A stretch of DNA of 64,000 nt from Zhouia amylolytica (GTDB taxonomy: Bacteria > Bacteroidota > Bacteroidia > Flavobacteriales > Flavobacteriaceae): positions 149,079-213,078 of the forward strand of contig NZ_FPAG01000001.1 in NCBI RefSeq assembly GCF_900116365.1, given 5' to 3'. Positions 18,917-27,976 of this stretch are shown here, piece after piece (the stretch's first letter is position 1; each line of letters begins with the position of its first letter). The notes beneath the pieces were generated by a model. The model made no database searches. It was not told the DNA's origin and saw only the letters and a program-made list of their open reading frames with translations. The position numbers and the translations under genes were made by a program.

Positions 18917-19615
18917 TTGATTACCGCGATAAAGATAATAAATGATATTCAAAGTTTATTCTTTCCCGAAATTTGCTTTGGTTGCCACAATATACTAAAT
19001 CCTAATGAAGAAACAATCTGTACCTGTTGCAGGCATAATCTAGCTCTTTCCAATTCATATCAAGCCTCTCCTAATGAGGTATTAAAAATTTTTCAAGGCA
19101 GGCTAAAACTTCAGCACGCCTCAACTTTATTACACTTCCAAAAAAAGGGAATTACCCAGGAACTTATTCATAATCTTAAATACAAAGGACACCAGGATAT
19201 CGGTGTTTTTTTAGGCAACTGGATGGGAAGTTTACTAAAAGAAACTGACTATTACCAAAATATTGATTATGTTATCCCCGTTCCATTACATCGCAAAAAA
19301 TTAAGAAAAAGAGGATACAACCAGGTGACAACTTTTGCAAAAGCTGTTGCTACAAAGATCGATGCTGAATTTAGAAACGATCTTATATCAAGGGTTAAGC
19401 ACGCCTCTACCCAAACCATGAAAAGCAGAGCAAAACGATGGCAAGAATTAAAAACCAGCTTTAAGATTGTCAAGCCGAATGCATTTCTAAACAAACATGT
19501 TTTAATTATTGATGATATCATTACAACCGGTTCTACAATTGAGGCCTGTGTTAAAGAAGTGCTGCTCCAAACAAATTGTAAAGTGAGCGTTACTTCCATG
19601 GCAATTACAATATAA
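18917..19615 (+). CDS. ComF family protein (phosphoribosyltransferase-like)
   Basis: 232 residues. N-terminal zinc-ribbon-like part with two Cys pairs (CFGCHNIL, CTCCRHNL), then a PRTase fold with VIPVPLHRKKLRKRGYNQ and the PRPP loop VLIIDDIITTGSTIEAC (about 195-211). ComF proteins are linked to DNA uptake and processing in competent bacteria; the substrate is unsettled. The start is the TTG at 18917: a stop lies five codons upstream and no ATG or GTG is between. No other competence gene is in the window. Confidence 0.9.
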   Translation: MITAIKIINDIQSLFFPEICFGCHNILNPNEETICTCCRHNLALSNSYQASPNEVLKIFQGRLKLQHASTLLHFQKKGITQELIHNLKYKGHQDIGVFLGNWMGSLLKETDYYQNIDYVIPVPLHRKKLRKRGYNQVTTFAKAVATKIDAEFRNDLISRVKHASTQTMKSRAKRWQELKTSFKIVKPNAFLNKHVLIIDDIITTGSTIEACVKEVLLQTNCKVSVTSMAITI

Positions 19616-19670
19616 ATTTATCGTTAATGTGAAAATAGTTGTTAATTTGCACCTGATATAGTGAGGTAAT

Positions 19671-21278
19671 ATGAAAAACAATTTTTTTAGCATCTGTTTT
19701 AGTCTGGCAATACTTTTAAGTTTAATTAATTGTGCTAAAAGAAGCACCCCTACGGGCGGTGAAAAGGATATTACTCCTCCGGTAATGGTGAGTGCTTCAC
19801 CTGAACCGTATTCTACTAATTTTGATGAAGAAGAAGTTAAAATCACTTTTGACGAATACATTAAGTTAAAAGACATTCAAAAACAATTAATTGTTTCTCC
19901 ACCATTAAAATACCCCCCTATAATCACCCCTCAGGGTACAGCAAGCAAATTCATTAAAATTAAAATTCAGGACACTTTAAAAGAAAACACTACCTATGTT
20001 TTTAATTTTGGTCAAAGTATCACCGATAATAACGAGGGGAATCCGTATTCATATTTTAATTATGTGTTCTCGACGGGCGACTATATCGATTCTTTAAAGG
20101 TGAACGGTTTTATTACCGACGCCAAATTAAAAGAGCCGGATAATTTTGTTTCCATCATGCTTTACGAGGTAGATTCTACCTATTCGGATTCTACGGTTTA
20201 CAAAAACCCACCAACCTATATAACGAATACATTAGATAGCCTCACAACTTTTCAGTTAACTAATTTGAAAGCCGGAGAGTATGCAATTTTCGCCATGAAG
20301 GATGAAGCTAATAATTATGTGTTTAATCAAAAGACTGATAAAATTGCTTTTATTTCTGACTACATAACCGTCCCTACCGATTCAGTTTTTAAGCTCAATC
20401 TATTTAAAGAGATTCCTGATTACCGCGCTGCAAGACCTTCTGAAGCAACAACCAATCGTATTTTATTTGGTTATGAAGGAAAACCGGACAGTATTAAGAT
20501 TGATTTGTTGTCAGATACTCCCGAGGATTATGATTACAGAATCACAAAAGATCTTGAAAAAGACACCCTCAACTATTGGTTTACTCCCTTTGAGGCAGAT
20601 TCTCTGATATTCACGGTTAGCCATAAAAAGCAAATAGACACTTTTACTGTTAAGAGACGTAAAGCTGAATCTGACTCCCTGTTATTACAATCCACCATTA
20701 GTGGAAACCTTGGCTATTTCAAGCCATTTGGGATTCAGGCCAATACGCCTTTAGAAAGTATAGACAGTACTTTCATCTCTATCATCGATAAGGACAGTTT
20801 AAAAATTGCTTTCGATTATTCAATCGATAAGGAGCTGAACCAGGTTAATCTTAACTGGAAGATCGAACCTAGTCAACGTTACATCATTACAGCATTGCCC
20901 GGAGCCATTGAGGACTTTTATGGGAACACTAACGACACTCTTAATTACAATACTTCAACCAAAAGTTTAGCGGACCTGGGGAGTATCAGAGTTACGGTTA
21001 GAAATGTCAAAGAATTCCCTATCGTCGTACAATTAACGGATCAAAAAGGAGAAGTGAAGTTCGAAAAGTATGCCGAAACGGAACAATCCTTATTCGAATT
21101 TATGAATATTGATCCAGGAACGTATTTTATCAGGGTTATTCATGACGCTAATGGAAATGGTATTTGGGATACGGGTAATTATTTAAAAAAGGTACAGCCC
21201 GAAAAAATAAGTTATTTCCCTGGCGAAATTGAGTTAAGATCTAACTGGGAACTTGAACAAGAGTTTATACTAGATTAA
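19671..21278 (+). CDS. Lipoprotein with N-terminal bacterial Ig-like (Big_5) domain
   Basis: 535 residues. Lipobox LINC (Cys21). Right after it GGEKDITPPVMVSASPEP and FDEYIKLKDIQKQLIVSPPL, the start of a Big_5 domain (about 30-135), then several beta-sandwich modules (LKVNGFITDAKLKEPDNFVSI, LTNLKAGEYAIFAMKDEANN, and a last SpaA/Cna-like unit FEFMNIDPGTYFIRVIHDANGNGIWDTGNYLKKVQPE, which ends in a Ca-loop-like DANGNGIWD). Probably exposed in the envelope; no catalytic motif. A conserved flavobacterial family of unknown role. Overlaps the convergent omega-amidase gene by 14 bp. Confidence 0.85.
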   Translation: MKNNFFSICFSLAILLSLINCAKRSTPTGGEKDITPPVMVSASPEPYSTNFDEEEVKITFDEYIKLKDIQKQLIVSPPLKYPPIITPQGTASKFIKIKIQDTLKENTTYVFNFGQSITDNNEGNPYSYFNYVFSTGDYIDSLKVNGFITDAKLKEPDNFVSIMLYEVDSTYSDSTVYKNPPTYITNTLDSLTTFQLTNLKAGEYAIFAMKDEANNYVFNQKTDKIAFISDYITVPTDSVFKLNLFKEIPDYRAARPSEATTNRILFGYEGKPDSIKIDLLSDTPEDYDYRITKDLEKDTLNYWFTPFEADSLIFTVSHKKQIDTFTVKRRKAESDSLLLQSTISGNLGYFKPFGIQANTPLESIDSTFISIIDKDSLKIAFDYSIDKELNQVNLNWKIEPSQRYIITALPGAIEDFYGNTNDTLNYNTSTKSLADLGSIRVTVRNVKEFPIVVQLTDQKGEVKFEKYAETEQSLFEFMNIDPGTYFIRVIHDANGNGIWDTGNYLKKVQPEKISYFPGEIELRSNWELEQEFILD

Positions 21279-22041
21279 AATCATCGCGATCCTCTAAAAA
21301 CCGAAGTTTATTTCTAAGTTTATCGCTATTACTTTTAGTTAATACCGCATAGAGTACTTCCTCTTTTTCGCTATAGTTCAATTGATTTCCCAGGGCATCA
21401 TATACTGCTGAATGGCCCGAGTGATTATACCCGTTACCATCGAGTCCGATCCGGTTTACACCCATCACATAGCTCATATTTTCAATAGCTCTTGCTTTTA
21501 AAAGTGTATCCCAGGCACCAATCCGCACCTCTGGCCAGTTAGCCACATAATAAAGCACATCATAATCTTCTGTATTACGAGACCATACAGGAAAACGAAG
21601 GTCATAACAAACCTGAGGGCATAATTTCCAGCCTTTATATTGAATTATAGTTTTCTCATCCCCTTTCCCATAAACACGATCTTCACCTGCCAATGTAAAC
21701 GTATGTCGTTTATCGTAATGACCCAGGCTTCCGGATGGATATACAAAGACTAATCTATTGTAGTAACTATTTTTTTCCTTAACCACCAAACTACCGGAAA
21801 TTGCTGCTTTCTTCTTACTGGCGAGTTCCTTTAAAGCCAAAATTGTAGTACCTCCCATATCTTCCGCTACCTTTTCCGGGTTCATTGTAAATCCTGAGGT
21901 AAACATTTCAGGAAGGATGATTAAATCAACATCATCATCAAGACCCTCAATTCTTTCGAACAACACTTTTCGGTTTGCTTTAGGATTTTCCCAAAGCAAA
22001 TGAGTCTGAATCAACGCTACTTTAAGCTTATCTTGGCTCAT
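21265..22041 (-). CDS. Omega-amidase / nitrilase-family amidohydrolase
   Basis: 258 residues. Catalytic triad of the nitrilase superfamily is visible: Glu in IILPEMFTSGF (about 45), Lys in YDKRHTF (about 113), Cys in LCPQVCYDLRFPVWSR (about 146). The motif set fits the YafV/Nit2 branch, which hydrolyses alpha-ketoglutaramate or succinamate in metabolite repair. An 11-bp inverted repeat lies just upstream of the start. Convergent with the Ig-like lipoprotein gene (14-bp overlap). Confidence 0.9.
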   Translation of the reverse strand: MSQDKLKVALIQTHLLWENPKANRKVLFERIEGLDDDVDLIILPEMFTSGFTMNPEKVAEDMGGTTILALKELASKKKAAISGSLVVKEKNSYYNRLVFVYPSGSLGHYDKRHTFTLAGEDRVYGKGDEKTIIQYKGWKLCPQVCYDLRFPVWSRNTEDYDVLYYVANWPEVRIGAWDTLLKARAIENMSYVMGVNRIGLDGNGYNHSGHSAVYDALGNQLNYSEKEEVLYAVLTKSNSDKLRNKLRFLEDRDDFNLV

Positions 22042-22043
22042 AT

Positions 22044-22074
22044 TATATGATTAATCTATAAATTTAATCATATA
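22044..22074. repeat. 11-bp inverted repeat before the omega-amidase start
   Basis: TATATGATTAA (22044-22054) and TTAATCATATA (22064-22074), 9-bp spacer, beginning 3 bp from the start codon. Could be an operator or an mRNA hairpin over the ribosome binding region; there is no T-run for a terminator. Confidence 0.5.
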
Positions 22075-22104
22075 GCCTGAATTCGAAAAAGATTTCCATT
22101 AAAG

Positions 22105-23445
22105 TTAATCTCTCGACCCCGGGTTAAAGTCAAAGGGAGCAGTTTGAGGGGTTGTAATTATCCATTCTGCAGGATCGTAAACCGAATTTCCTTTCCTGAC
22201 ACTAAGTCTTCTGAATGCTTTTCCATTTTCGAAATCGTGTGATGTATCGCTTCCGTCCTCTCCCGGAATACCAAAAACATCTACTTTAGTACCTGCCAGA
22301 TCCACAAGAACCATATTATCATCACCATTCGAACCTGCCGCACTACCGCTACCTCCTTCCATATCTGCAAGAAAACCATACACGCTCTCAAAATCTACTT
22401 CATCGGCAGCAATGACAATCGAAGATTGGGACTCAATGATTATCCCAGAAAGATCTATGACTGATGAATAATCAGAATTCGAATTTGTATATCTCCGCAA
22501 TTCCCATCCTTCTAAATTCACATTTTCATCACCTATATTCGAAAGTTCAATAAACCTGCCATTCATATCGGAACTATTATTTTCGGGGTCAGCAATTTCA
22601 GATATAATTATCTGGTCACTTTCATTAACATAGCCACAATCGAGATAATCGCCTTTAAAATCGACATCATATAAATCACGAATATACAACTGATATTCAT
22701 CCCTGTATTTACTCAAAACAGCTGTAACACTACCACCTCCCTCAGGCAAATATTCCGGTTGAAAGTTAGCATATCCACTATTTCTCATCGTGATTGTATT
22801 TCCATCACAGTCCATCAAAATCCTTTCTGTCGTCTCTTTTTCTTCAGCGTAAGGCAAACCTTGACTCTCATCAGCAACCTGAATGCTGTCGAGTACTATA
22901 AGAGTACTTAACATACTTTCATCAATATCCGGAATGGTTGTTTTGACTGGTTCAATACCAGAAACATCATCACAATAATTAAAAATATGCGTTACGATCA
23001 TTGCTCTTGGTAACCGACCTACTGAGACCGTCCCATAAGGGCTTTTATAGATCCCTCCCAGTTTAAACACACCATGCACTTTATCTAAATAAAGATTTTT
23101 TAATTGGATAGCTACCTTTTGCCCTAAAGGGTAAAATAAGTAACATTCCTGGAGGTCAATATTGACCTCAAAGCCTTCTGTCGGACCTTTAACTGATTCT
23201 TGAATATAGAGTGATCCATATATGTTTCCTCCCTCGTCACTCGAATTGACATAACCTTCAATGATTAAGTCATCATGAATTTGCATCAACGTTCCATTAT
23301 ACATTGACTTCACATTGGCAAAAGTAGTATTCGCCATGATGGTGTTATGACTCAGACAATTGCGATCATTTTTATAATCATCTGTCTTTATACATGAACA
23401 AACTCCAAAAACAACTAAAAGTTTTATAATACCTTTTTTCTTCAT
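22105..23445 (-). CDS. Lipoprotein with DUF5689 and C-terminal lamin-tail domain
   Basis: 446 residues. Short signal with CSC near residues 17-19 (VFGVCSCIKTDD), so probably a lipoprotein. DUF5689-type beta domains (about 45-270: DLIIEGYVNSSDEGGNIYGSLYIQ, LGGIYKSPYGTVSVGRLPR), then a lamin-tail domain (about 280-446: IIISEIADPENNSSDMNGRFIELSNIGDENVNLEGWELRRYT). Bacterial lamin-tail domains often accompany secreted nucleases and phosphoesterases. Upstream on the same strand, with an 11-bp gap, is a TonB receptor, and divergent to that a secreted EEP nuclease-like protein; this gene is the second of the two-gene operon. Probable surface ligand-binding partner of the receptor. Confidence 0.83.
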   Translation of the reverse strand: MKKKGIIKLLVVFGVCSCIKTDDYKNDRNCLSHNTIMANTTFANVKSMYNGTLMQIHDDLIIEGYVNSSDEGGNIYGSLYIQESVKGPTEGFEVNIDLQECYLFYPLGQKVAIQLKNLYLDKVHGVFKLGGIYKSPYGTVSVGRLPRAMIVTHIFNYCDDVSGIEPVKTTIPDIDESMLSTLIVLDSIQVADESQGLPYAEEKETTERILMDCDGNTITMRNSGYANFQPEYLPEGGGSVTAVLSKYRDEYQLYIRDLYDVDFKGDYLDCGYVNESDQIIISEIADPENNSSDMNGRFIELSNIGDENVNLEGWELRRYTNSNSDYSSVIDLSGIIIESQSSIVIAADEVDFESVYGFLADMEGGSGSAAGSNGDDNMVLVDLAGTKVDVFGIPGEDGSDTSHDFENGKAFRRLSVRKGNSVYDPAEWIITTPQTAPFDFNPGSRD

Positions 23446-23456
23446 ATCGTAAATAC

Positions 23457-26216
23457 TTAAAAGCTAATTGATAGATTAACAAAGTAGGTACGCCCGTAGC
23501 CGTACCAATATTTAGGTCCAAACGAAGGCATCCTTCTGGCATTGTCTTCTTTCATTTGTCCAAAGTTTCCATTGCGACTTTGCTCAAAGCCTCCTGTTCG
23601 GAATTCCAGGTCAAACAAATTATTCACACTCGCAAAAAGACTGATGTATTTACCTTTATAAAGCCACGACTTACCTCCTACCAGGTTTAGCAAGTATACG
23701 TCTTCGAGTTGCTCTTGCCTTAACAATTTAGCTACAGCTTCCTCTGTGGCATCCAGGAAAGGCTCTTGTGTTTCCGGGTTTATCTTAAAGCTTTCTGTGC
23801 GGGTCACTGTAGCTATATCAATATAATTATCCCCCAGGAAATTCCCAGTCAAACTCAGCCACCAGTAATTAGGATCTCGATATTCAATTCCAAAAGAATA
23901 GACCTTTTGCGGTCCGACGGCCAGTTTATAATCCTTGATTTTGGTGATCCCTAACTCTAAAAATCCATCGGGATGAATGACATCTTCTTCTCTTCCGGAG
24001 GTGTCAAAATTTATGGTTACATCGGCATTTTCAGCATAAGAGTAATTACCGTAACCTGCTACCGCGGATAATCGCACACTGGGTGATGCCTGATATTCTA
24101 ATGCCAGCTCTCCTCCGAAATGCAGCTTATCGATATCGGCAACAACTTCCTGAACGAAATCATTCCCCACGCCGCCTTCGTAATAGAAAAAATTCACGTC
24201 GGTTACCTCTTCAAATCTGGTATAATACCCACTGATTCTTCCTTTTAGTTTAGCCAGTGAAATCAAATAACTCGCATCGGTAGTTGTAACGGTTTCTGAA
24301 CTAAGATTGGACACCAGGTCATTATGCTCTCTGGGATTCACAAAGGTACTCTGTAGGGTAGGCGGTCTATTAATATAGGCTCCATGAACACTCAACATAT
24401 GTCTGCCCGTAAACTTGTAGAGCACCCCCATTTTAAGCGCGAAATCAGCAAATGAAGCTTTCATACTTTTCCCCAGAGAGTTATCTTCATACCGCTCATT
24501 CAGGTACAAGCCGTTTCTTTGATAATGGGTATTGGAATAAGATCCTGCCAGATAAGCTTCCAGGTTATTGTAGCGTATCCGTGTTTGAATGAATGCATTT
24601 AACAACCGGGAGTTTATTTCGTAATTATAATTAAAGCGCTCACCTTCCAACTTTTCAACCTCCCCTTGCAAATCATTTGAAGTATCCGTAAACGGATCAA
24701 TATCTTCATGAAAATCAGCACCCAGTAAATCTCCTATGATGGCATAGTTTTCAGAATTACTACCATAATATGCAACTCCAAGATCTACGCCTATGTGCTT
24801 TGACACCTCGATATTGGCAAACGAAGTAAATGAAGCTTTATTGATATCTACCCTGTCATCATATTGGACATAAGATGCTTTTCCTTCATTATATATGCTG
24901 TTGTTGGCATCGTATAATGAAGGCCAATTAATCTGTGGATTTTTCAACAGACCTTCCTTAGCGATGTTTGCATTTTCATAATTAGGTCCAGCGGGGTTGT
25001 TGAAATAAAAACTAGGCAGGTACCTGTAATATACCGGATCTGGATTGGGTGCATTGTAATACCCTAAACGACCCTTTGCATAAAAACCAAACTGATACGC
25101 TACACTCGTTGTTATTGATAAGTTAGGCACCTTCATAAAATGACTTAAAATCGCAAAGGGTTCATTGATCGATCTATGCCTTGAATTCCTGATATCTCCA
25201 TCCTGAACTCCCCAGTATGGGTTATATTTCTTGCCTAATAGATCGTGTACTTCTTTGGTTATCGGAGCTGAACTCCCCCTAAAATTAGGGGCATATATTC
25301 CAAGAACATTTAAACTATGATTCTCATTAAGTTTCAATTCCGCACTGGCGAATAATGAATAAGCATCATAAATTGTTCCGTCGATAAAACCTTCCCTGGC
25401 TAACCGCTTTGATGCTGAAATACTATATGACAATCCATTATCCTGACTACCCGAATTATAAGTAACCATAAACCTCCCTGCGTAAGTTCGATTCGAACCT
25501 GATGCTGTGATTCTTAGTCCTTTTCGAAATGTAGAAGGTCTTATGACTATATTTGTTGACCCTAATAATCCTCCAAAAGTTGAACTGGCATTTTTTAAGC
25601 CCATGACAAACTCCTGATCTCTGGTTACATTGTTTAAACCACCCCAGTTGTTCCATTGTGGTCTTCCGTTGAATACTTTATTCATGGAAAGTCCATTAAT
25701 TTGTACAACCCCTTCTTTAGAGTCATACCCCCTTACTTTAAAAAAGACCTGGCTGAAGTCGAATGCTGCTCTATTTAAATAAAGGTCCTTACTTGCTTGC
25801 AGCAATCCAGTAGTTGAGGCTACCTCGAAGTCATCTGATGTCAGTTCTTCTTCAGAAAGAACAATAACCGAATTGTTGTATTCCCGTATAATATTTAACT
25901 CCATGAACAAATCCCCTATAATTAGTGTGGAATCCTTACTTAGGGTAATAGGATATTTGAGATCGAGATAGTTTTTCCTTTTAAAGATCAAAAGGTGATC
26001 ACCTTTATTGAGTCCTTTCAGGTAGAATTCACCCTCCAAATTGCTTTCCTGTTTTAAGGATGTATTATCTACCGTAACAGTCACATTAGTCAAAGGTTTA
26101 AATGTCCTGCTATCTAACAATCTTCCTTCAACGCTTTGTGCATTGATATACGGACTCCCGACAAGCAATAATAGGCAGGAGATTGAACCTCTAAAAATCA
26201 ATACTTTAATATTCAT
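23457..26216 (-). CDS. TonB-dependent receptor of the nuclease/lamin-tail locus
   Basis: 919 residues from the ATG at 26216 (MNIKVLIFRG); ATGs at 26222 and 26228 are also in frame. Signal peptide to about residue 26, CarboxypepD_reg-like domain (about 30-105: VEGRLLDSRTFKPLTNVTVTV, LNKGDHLLIFKRKNYL), plug (about 125-240: VFFKVRGYDSKEGVVQINGLSMN) and a barrel ending in the terminal Phe of VNLSISF. Energised import across the outer membrane. Forms an operon with the DUF5689/lamin-tail gene. The divergent start of the EEP gene is only about 60 bp away, arguing for one shared regulatory region and one common substrate, possibly DNA fragments or nucleotides. Confidence 0.9.
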   Translation of the reverse strand: MNIKVLIFRGSISCLLLLVGSPYINAQSVEGRLLDSRTFKPLTNVTVTVDNTSLKQESNLEGEFYLKGLNKGDHLLIFKRKNYLDLKYPITLSKDSTLIIGDLFMELNIIREYNNSVIVLSEEELTSDDFEVASTTGLLQASKDLYLNRAAFDFSQVFFKVRGYDSKEGVVQINGLSMNKVFNGRPQWNNWGGLNNVTRDQEFVMGLKNASSTFGGLLGSTNIVIRPSTFRKGLRITASGSNRTYAGRFMVTYNSGSQDNGLSYSISASKRLAREGFIDGTIYDAYSLFASAELKLNENHSLNVLGIYAPNFRGSSAPITKEVHDLLGKKYNPYWGVQDGDIRNSRHRSINEPFAILSHFMKVPNLSITTSVAYQFGFYAKGRLGYYNAPNPDPVYYRYLPSFYFNNPAGPNYENANIAKEGLLKNPQINWPSLYDANNSIYNEGKASYVQYDDRVDINKASFTSFANIEVSKHIGVDLGVAYYGSNSENYAIIGDLLGADFHEDIDPFTDTSNDLQGEVEKLEGERFNYNYEINSRLLNAFIQTRIRYNNLEAYLAGSYSNTHYQRNGLYLNERYEDNSLGKSMKASFADFALKMGVLYKFTGRHMLSVHGAYINRPPTLQSTFVNPREHNDLVSNLSSETVTTTDASYLISLAKLKGRISGYYTRFEEVTDVNFFYYEGGVGNDFVQEVVADIDKLHFGGELALEYQASPSVRLSAVAGYGNYSYAENADVTINFDTSGREEDVIHPDGFLELGITKIKDYKLAVGPQKVYSFGIEYRDPNYWWLSLTGNFLGDNYIDIATVTRTESFKINPETQEPFLDATEEAVAKLLRQEQLEDVYLLNLVGGKSWLYKGKYISLFASVNNLFDLEFRTGGFEQSRNGNFGQMKEDNARRMPSFGPKYWYGYGRTYFVNLSISF

Positions 26217-26217
26217 A

Positions 26218-26288
26218 GTCATAATCATTTAATGTTGTAAATCTAATAAAATTATATTACTTTTCTTACAAATATTAATGATTATGAC
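26218..26288. repeat. Inverted repeat covering both divergent start codons
   Basis: GTCATAATCATT (26218-26229) and AATGATTATGAC (26277-26288) are perfect 12-bp inverted copies. Each contains the first ATG codons of one of the divergent genes, so both frames begin Met-Ile-Met-Thr. Only 47 bp lie between. Confidence 0.8.
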
Positions 26289-27366
26289 TACATATACAAC
26301 TCAGGTAGCATCGAAATTAAGAAAGGTGATTTATGTGGCGGTTGGTACAACCGGCCTCTTATTTGTACAGATGACAAAGGCTCAGGAAGCTCGGTACCAG
26401 GTAAAAAACATCGCATTTTACAATGTTGAAAACTTATTTGACATTATTGATGACTCCTTAAAATTTGATGAAAGCAGAACCCCTGACGGTAAGGATCGAT
26501 GGACGCGAAGGAAGTATGACGATAAAATCGAAAAAATTTCTTTTACCATAGCTCAAATAGGTCGAAATATTACGCAAACATCTCCGGATATTATTGGATT
26601 ATGCGAGATTGAAAACGAATCAGTTCTATTGGATCTTATTAAAAGTAATCATTTAAGGGAATATAATTATGGAATTATCCATACAGAATCTCCTGATATC
26701 AGAGGCATCGATGTCGCATTCCTTTATAAGAAAAGCTGCTTTATTCCTCAGCAATTTGAGAGCCACCCATTAAAACTTATTAGTGAAAGCGGGGAAAGGG
26801 AATATACGCGAGATCAATTACTTGTTACTGGCAGGCTCGATGGTGAAAAAATACATTTTATTATTAATCACTGGCCTTCCAGAAGGGGAGGCGAAATAAA
26901 AAGTGCTCCAAAAAGAGCAAAAGCAGCGAAACTCAACAGGAAACTCATAGACTCATTAATGAACCTGAATATATCTGCTAAAATTATTACCATGGGAGAC
27001 TTTAATGATGATCCAAACAGTCGGAGCATCCAAAAAGTATTAAATACAGGCGGGCACCTTAAAAGGCTGAAAGAGCATCAACTATTCAATCCGATGTACA
27101 CAATGTTTAAAGCCGGATTTGGAAGCCTTGCATACAGAGACAAGTGGAATCTTTTCGATCAAATCATACTTACACCTGCCTTTTTAAAAGATGACGAAAC
27201 CTTTTACACATTCTGGAAAGCAGGGATTTTCAATAGCGATTACTTAATTTCAAGAGAGGGAAGATACAAGGGATATCCTTTCCGCAGTTATGCCAACGGC
27301 AATTATACCGGGGGCTACAGCGATCATTTCCCTGTATACATTTACCTCATAAAAAAAGCGCCTTAG
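26278..27366 (+). CDS. Secreted endonuclease/exonuclease/phosphatase (EEP) family protein
   Basis: 362 residues. Signal peptide to about residue 36 (ending KAQ). The EEP metal and catalytic blocks are all present: VENLFD (Asn), LCEIEN (Glu), INHWPSRRGG (Asn-His), MGDFNDDP (Asp, Asn) and GGYSDHFPVY (Asp-His). The family cleaves phosphodiesters in DNA, RNA or phospholipid; an extracytoplasmic nuclease or phosphodiesterase is likely. Divergent to the TonB receptor/lamin-tail operon. The stop codon lies in the loop of a terminator hairpin. Start alternatives: ATG at 26278 or 26284. Confidence 0.9.
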   Translation: MIMTTYTTQVASKLRKVIYVAVGTTGLLFVQMTKAQEARYQVKNIAFYNVENLFDIIDDSLKFDESRTPDGKDRWTRRKYDDKIEKISFTIAQIGRNITQTSPDIIGLCEIENESVLLDLIKSNHLREYNYGIIHTESPDIRGIDVAFLYKKSCFIPQQFESHPLKLISESGEREYTRDQLLVTGRLDGEKIHFIINHWPSRRGGEIKSAPKRAKAAKLNRKLIDSLMNLNISAKIITMGDFNDDPNSRSIQKVLNTGGHLKRLKEHQLFNPMYTMFKAGFGSLAYRDKWNLFDQIILTPAFLKDDETFYTFWKAGIFNSDYLISREGRYKGYPFRSYANGNYTGGYSDHFPVYIYLIKKAP

Positions 27367-27376
27367 AGGCGCTTTA
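27351..27376. terminator. Terminator shared by the EEP and membrane-protein genes
   Basis: AAAGCGCCT (27355-27363), loop TAG, AGGCGCTTT (27367-27375). The loop is the EEP stop codon. The A7 run before it gives a T7 run on the minus strand, so termination is best for the minus-strand gene. Confidence 0.82.
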
Positions 27377-27381
27377 ATATT

Positions 27382-27816
27382 TTAGTTAAACCAGTTTGCA
27401 TATGGTATCCTCGACAATAGTAAAATAAAGCCTATGGTATAAAACAAGGCAATCTTAGCAAATTTACCTTTGGAGGCATCTTGTTTTTTATGTTTAGACC
27501 ATCCGATCGTAATTAGTGCCACTGCAATAACATTGGTTAATGGATGCTCCACTAAAATCAATCTTGAAACAGGATTTCCCATTACACCTCCTTCACTCCA
27601 CATTGCAAAGTACGGCGATGTAAAATACAGAATTAAGCCTAACAAGAATTGAATGTGTGTAAATATCAAAGCGAAAAGACTAATACGCAGATCTTTGCCC
27701 ATGACAAAGTTTCTATTGCCATAATAACCAGAGATCGCATTAAAACTAGCAAACAAAAGCACTAATAATGTTAAGAATGCCCAGTAAGAATGTAAGGTAA
27801 GAACTGTAGAATACAT
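27382..27816 (-). CDS. Small four-helix membrane protein (cytochrome b-like)
   Basis: 144 residues from the ATG at 27816; a TTG at 27840 would add eight mostly polar residues and is less likely. Four hydrophobic segments. First helix begins TVLTLHSYWAFLTLLVLLFA with a His, and further His occur in FALIFTHIQFLLG and LVEHPLTNVIAVALITIGWSKH, one or more per helix, as in cytochrome b561-like or related haem membrane proteins. Haem binding is only inferred from these His positions. Function unknown; conserved in flavobacteria. Confidence 0.78.
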   Translation of the reverse strand: MYSTVLTLHSYWAFLTLLVLLFASFNAISGYYGNRNFVMGKDLRISLFALIFTHIQFLLGLILYFTSPYFAMWSEGGVMGNPVSRLILVEHPLTNVIAVALITIGWSKHKKQDASKGKFAKIALFYTIGFILLLSRIPYANWFN

Positions 27817-27925
27817 AAAGGTTGTTTTTATTTTTTTCAAATGTAGTGAAATAAACAGAATTCATCTTCTTTTTAAATTCCCTAATCCCTGTTTACAATC
27901 TTCCAGATTCACGAAGGAATAAAGC

Positions 27926-27954
27926 TTGTTCTTCAATGCAAATCCTTATTTTTG
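27926..27954 (+). promoter_or_regulatory. Bacteroidota-type promoter of metG
   Basis: TTG (27926-27928), 18-bp spacer, TATTTTTG (27947-27954). Transcription would start near 27958, giving a leader of about 19 nt and excluding a longer N-terminus starting at 27926. Confidence 0.7.
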
Positions 27955-27976
27955 CAACTTCAGTAAAATTTTAAAG

